Source: Erythrobacter neustonensis
GTDB taxonomy: Bacteria; Pseudomonadota; Alphaproteobacteria; Sphingomonadales; Sphingomonadaceae
Direction: 5' to 3'
Assembly: GCF_001663175.1 (NCBI RefSeq)
Contig: NZ_CP016033.1
Location: forward strand, 1,116,001-1,180,000
Length of the DNA stretch: 64,000 bases
The translations under genes and the position numbers were made by a program. Each line of letters starts with the position of its first letter. Within the stretch, counting starts at the first letter, position 1. The notes under the pieces were generated by a model that saw nothing but the letters and a program-made list of their open reading frames with translations, was not told where the DNA came from and made no database searches. Below are positions 63,944 to 64,000 of the stretch, in pieces.

Positions 63944-64000
63944 CTTGTGGCAGATAGGCGAGGACGATCGCCCGCAAGGGGGCGACCGCTATCACGTCAT

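Noticed and set aside
63944..64000. Possible start or end of a gene at the right edge
   Set aside because: Only 57 nt are available; stops occur in two - strand frames and nothing can be identified.

Overview
The window is GC-rich, densely coded chromosomal DNA, most likely from a sphingomonad alphaproteobacterium, with Erythrobacteraceae the best guess. Signs of this are the exosortase-A-associated glycosyltransferase and O-ligase pair, a PHA depolymerase, a TonB receptor, CaiB-type acyl-CoA catabolism, and the general gene content and codon use. No phage, plasmid, insertion sequence or CRISPR array is seen. Apart from one tRNA-Gly, all genes are protein coding.

Layout. 1-5577: gltD (cut by the left edge) and gltB, glutamate synthase. 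5856-9796: an unknown membrane protein, then two exosortase-A-associated genes (glycosyltransferase and O-glycosylation ligase) on opposite strands, plus a small ORF coupled to the ligase. 9911-16229: MaoC hydratase, thiolase, general-stress flavin-type protein, L,D-transpeptidase, dcd, ferredoxin-reductase-like protein and a saccharopine-dehydrogenase-like protein. 16297-20506: TonB receptor with His/acidic loops, tRNA-Gly, a thioredoxin-TPR co-chaperone and a LON-substrate-domain protein. 20519-27692: phaZ, an ABC exporter, M13 peptidase, uppP and small membrane or lipoproteins. 27771-34062: phhA, PPK2, and a tightly overlapped four-gene acyl-CoA catabolic operon. 34101-43763: small lipoproteins, a beta-helix protein, ribA, xth, a 6 x 35-bp tandem repeat, phoA, lolA, rpmG, rluA-like, arfB and a pabB/pabC fusion. 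44044-53384: HerA-like ATPase, a parS palindrome, VOC protein, Xaa-Pro aminopeptidase, oligopeptidase B, an unknown protein, a thioesterase and a diguanylate cyclase. 53625-63903: pstS, DUF2157/GDYXXLXY pair, a three-gene outer-membrane barrel / 7TM / RimK-like ligase operon, ftsK, a ThiE/TenI-like protein, yggS and an unknown partner.

Themes. Two genes (phoA and an orphan pstS) carry PhoB-box-like sites, pointing to a phosphate-starvation regulon that may also bear on PPK2. One perfect and one near-perfect ParB-binding parS site, 15.6 kb apart, suggest the window lies in the origin-proximal domain. The most attractive candidates for something under-described are the ligase / 7TM / barrel operon (56515-59519), the 35-bp tandem array beside phoA, a 32-bp repeat found in two intergenic regions in opposite orientation, and an 85-bp near-perfect palindrome between two convergent genes. 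All functional calls come from reading the translated sequences and from family knowledge; no database search was possible.
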